A program made the position numbers and the translations under genes. Under the pieces are notes generated by a model that saw nothing but the letters and a program-made list of their open reading frames with translations, was not told the DNA's origin and made no database searches. A stretch of 16,748 nucleotides of DNA from UMGS1002 sp964463325 (GTDB lineage Bacteria > Bacillota > Clostridia > Oscillospirales > CAG-272): NCBI GenBank assembly GCA_964463325.1, contig CAYXBY010000035.1, positions 1 through 16,748 of the forward strand. Direction: 5' to 3'. Shown in pieces: positions 13,594 through 16,748 of this stretch. How positions within the stretch are numbered: the first letter of the stretch is position 1; each line of letters opens with the position of its first letter.

Positions 13594-13609
13594 AAATTGT
13601 TAACAATTT
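13594..13609. promoter_or_regulatory. 16-bp perfect palindrome between the symporter gene and groES
   Basis: AAATTGTTAACAATTT is a perfect inverted repeat without spacer. It lies 22 nt upstream of the groES -35 and 94 nt upstream of the symporter start, in an AT-rich gap. Its symmetry and place fit an operator for a dimeric regulator, but no regulator family can be named from it. Confidence 0.4.
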
Positions 13610-13630
13610 GTGAACATTTGGCTTAAACTA

Positions 13631-13659
13631 TTGATTTTTTTGAGAATTCGTATTAAAAT
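13631..13659 (+). promoter_or_regulatory. Sigma-A type promoter for groESL
   Basis: TTGATT (13631-13636) and TAAAAT (13654-13659) are separated by 17 nt. The predicted start point falls a few nt before the CIRCE operator, which is the normal arrangement in Firmicutes. Confidence 0.75.
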
Positions 13660-13671
13660 ATGCACTGTAAG

Positions 13672-13698
13672 TTAGCACTCGATTAATTTGAGTGCCAA
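13672..13698 (+). promoter_or_regulatory. CIRCE operator (HrcA binding site)
   Basis: TTAGCACTC and GAGTGCCAA are separated by the usual 9 nt. Only one position differs from the consensus (the right arm would be GAGTGCTAA). HrcA represses groESL here until heat or misfolded protein depletes free GroEL. hrcA itself is not in the window. Confidence 0.95.
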
Positions 13699-13751
13699 CA
13701 GTCAAATGAAATCTAATTTGCAAAGGCAATATATTCAAGGAGGAAACAAAA

Positions 13752-14036
13752 ATGAATATCAGACCGCTTTCGGACAGAGTCGTAGTCAAACTCGTTGAGG
13801 CTGAGGAAAAGACCAAGGCCGGCATCATCCTGACCGCTTCGGCGCAGGAAAAGCCGCAGATCGCGGAGGTCATCGCAGTCGGCCCCGGCGGAATGGTCGA
13901 CGGCAAGGAGGTCGTTATGACCGTTAAGGTTGGCGACCGAGTCATCACCAGCAAGTATTCCGGCACCGAGGTCAAGTGTGACGGCGTTGAATACAATATC
14001 GTTCGTCAGAGCGACATACTCGCAATAGTTGAATAA
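13752..14036 (+). CDS. groES: GroES co-chaperonin (Hsp10)
   Basis: GroES forms the seven-membered lid of the GroEL folding chamber in the cytosol. The protein has the standard 94 aa, starting MNIRPLSDRVVVKL, followed by the mobile loop EEKTKAGIILTASA (about 18-31), which contacts GroEL, then EVIAVGPG and VKVGDRVITSKYSGTEVK. The ATG has AAGGAGG 8 nt upstream. groEL follows after 20 nt. The promoter and CIRCE site upstream give heat-shock control. Confidence 0.98.
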   Translation: MNIRPLSDRVVVKLVEAEEKTKAGIILTASAQEKPQIAEVIAVGPGGMVDGKEVVMTVKVGDRVITSKYSGTEVKCDGVEYNIVRQSDILAIVE

Positions 14037-14056
14037 TTTTTGGAGGTAATTCTATC

Positions 14057-15691
<1,635 letters not shown>

Positions 15692-15698
15692 AATAGTT

Positions 15699-15727
15699 GC
15701 CCCGCGCCTCGGCGCGGGGCTAATTTT
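15699..15727 (+). terminator. Intrinsic terminator after groEL
   Basis: The stem GCCCCGCGC (15699-15707) pairs perfectly with GCGCGGGGC (15712-15720) around a CTCG loop, followed by TAATTTTG. The U-tract is short and interrupted, but the stem is very stable. It separates groESL from the LysR gene. Confidence 0.8.
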
Positions 15728-15732
15728 GCAGG

Positions 15733-15742
15733 GGGGATCCCC
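15733..15742. repeat. Short perfect palindrome before the LysR gene
   Basis: GGGGATCCCC, flanked by AG/CT pairs, lies 23 nt upstream of the LysR start codon, between the groEL terminator and the ribosome binding site. It could be a hairpin in the leader or part of the regulator's own site; LysR boxes are normally T-N11-A, which this does not match. No -10 and -35 pair of good quality is visible for the LysR gene. Confidence 0.3.
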
Positions 15743-15765
15743 TAATTCAAACAGGAGAATTGGTC

Positions 15766-16686
15766 ATGAATCTGATTTACATGAGATACGCCATGGAGGT
15801 GGCGGCCTGCGGATCGATAAACAAGGCTGCCGAGAAGCTATACGTTGGTCAGCCCAACCTCAGCCGAGCGATCAAGGAGCTTGAAAGCTCACTTGGGGTA
15901 TCCATTTTTGAGCGTTCGCCGCACGGCATGCAGCTGACGCCGAATGGTGAAAAATTCATGGAATACGCCGATGCGATACTGCGGCAGGTCAACGCGGTGG
16001 AGACCATGTTCCGCACTGACACGGCGGTTAAAAAGCGTTTTTCGATATCCGTCCCGCGAGCCAGTTACATTGCGCAGGCCTTCACGGCCTTTTCGCAGCG
16101 CATATCGAATTATCCGGCCATTGAAGTGTTCTATCAGGAGACCAACTCCATGCACGCCATACAGAACATTATCCAGCAGAATTACAAGCTTGGCATTCTG
16201 CGCTATGCCGAAAGCTATGACCGCTATTACAAATCGATGCTCGACGAAAAGGGGCTCGATTACGAGCTTGTGACGGAGTTCCGTTATGTTCTGCTGATGA
16301 GCCGACGCTCACCGTTAGCCGCGCTCGACTGCATTCACATTTCGGATCTGGCCGATCTGATCGAAATTGCGCATGCCGACCCATATGTGCCGTCGCTGCC
16401 GGTTTCAGAGGTCAAAAAGGAAGAGCTGCCGGACGCCGCACGCCGTATTTTCGTTTTTGAACGAGCCAGTCAGCTCGAATTGCTCGCGCAAAATCCGCAA
16501 ACATTTATGTGGGTTTCCGGCATGCCGCACGAGCTGCTCGATCGTTACGAGCTCGTCCAGCGCCCCTGCGACGACGACCGAAAAACCTACAAGGACATCA
16601 TGATCCACCCCAGCGACTACCACCTCACCGACCTCGACAACGCTTTTATCTCTGAGCTATGCCGCGTCAAACGCGAGGTGTTTTGA
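15766..16686 (+). CDS. LysR-family transcriptional regulator
   Basis: The protein has 306 aa from the ATG at 15766, with AGGAGA 7 nt upstream; a TTG two codons earlier is less likely. LysR regulators bind DNA as tetramers and sense small molecules. The N-terminal winged helix-turn-helix (about 1-60) reads MRYAMEVAACGSINKAAEKL and LSRAIKELESSLGVSIFER, followed by the usual LTPNGEKFMEYADAILRQV linker helix. The effector domain (about 90-300) is less conserved and gives no clue to a ligand. Such regulators usually control a neighbouring gene; here the upstream neighbour is groESL, which is under HrcA control, so the target is likely elsewhere or to the right of the window. A GC-rich palindromic repeat follows 4 nt after the stop codon. 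Confidence 0.92.
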   Translation: MNLIYMRYAMEVAACGSINKAAEKLYVGQPNLSRAIKELESSLGVSIFERSPHGMQLTPNGEKFMEYADAILRQVNAVETMFRTDTAVKKRFSISVPRASYIAQAFTAFSQRISNYPAIEVFYQETNSMHAIQNIIQQNYKLGILRYAESYDRYYKSMLDEKGLDYELVTEFRYVLLMSRRSPLAALDCIHISDLADLIEIAHADPYVPSLPVSEVKKEELPDAARRIFVFERASQLELLAQNPQTFMWVSGMPHELLDRYELVQRPCDDDRKTYKDIMIHPSDYHLTDLDNAFISELCRVKREVF

Positions 16687-16690
16687 TTTT

Positions 16691-16748
16691 GCAGGGCTCT
16701 GCCCCGGGACCCCGGCAGGGGGGCATCCGCCCGGGGCTCTGCCCCGGG
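16691..16748 (+). repeat. GC-rich palindromic repeat, two partial copies, cut by window end
   Basis: GGGCTCTGCCCCGGGACCCC (16694-16713) and CCGGGGCTCTGCCCCGGG (16731-16748) are direct copies of the head hairpin of the element seen at 12147-12163. Between them lies CGGCAGGGGGGCATCCGC. The element starts right after the LysR stop codon and may fold into several hairpins, so it could reduce read-through, but no U-tract is visible inside the window. Confidence 0.7.

Overview
The window looks like chromosomal DNA from a GC-rich, low-molecular-complexity-repeat-bearing member of the Clostridia, most plausibly an Oscillospiraceae/Ruminococcaceae-type gut anaerobe. The pointers are a SPOCS (DUF3794) plus LysM protein of the spore-coat morphogenesis type, a Firmicutes-style ribulokinase, a CIRCE-controlled groESL operon, strong GGAGG ribosome binding sites, AT-rich sigma-A promoters and short GC-rich palindromic repeats between genes. 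The genus is an inference; no rRNA gene is present.

Layout. Positions 1-356 hold no gene, only a mosaic of palindromic and G-rich repeats. Nine genes follow on the minus strand. Read in transcription order (right to left) they form three blocks. Block A: an AGCS-family sodium/amino acid symporter (13500-12175), a 277-nt repeat-filled gap, a short Amidase_6 protein (11897-11319) and a Cys-rich SPOCS/LysM protein (11260-9716), closed by an intrinsic terminator (9666-9702). Block B: a very good promoter (9611-9639) leads into ribulokinase araB, a secreted beta-helix lipoprotein, a membrane-anchored protein of unknown function and an EamA/DMT transporter, closed by a terminator at 4063-4093. Block C: a promoter (3920-3948) drives rlmB (23S rRNA 2'-O-methyltransferase) and, 23 nt further on, an 872-aa membrane protein that I read as a catalytically dead P-type ATPase with a long acidic N-terminal tail.

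On the plus strand, divergent from the symporter, lie groES and groEL behind a sigma-A promoter and a CIRCE operator, with a terminator after groEL, followed by a LysR-family regulator. The window ends in another copy of the GC-rich palindromic repeat.

How the parts may work together. Block B could be a small carbohydrate unit: a surface beta-helix protein that touches polysaccharide, a drug/metabolite-type permease and a pentulose kinase, but araA and araD are not here. Blocks A and C mix cell-envelope or spore functions with housekeeping. The most unusual item is the pseudo-P-type ATPase next to rlmB; the second is the set of repeat families, one of which has created a false N-terminal extension in front of the amidase gene.
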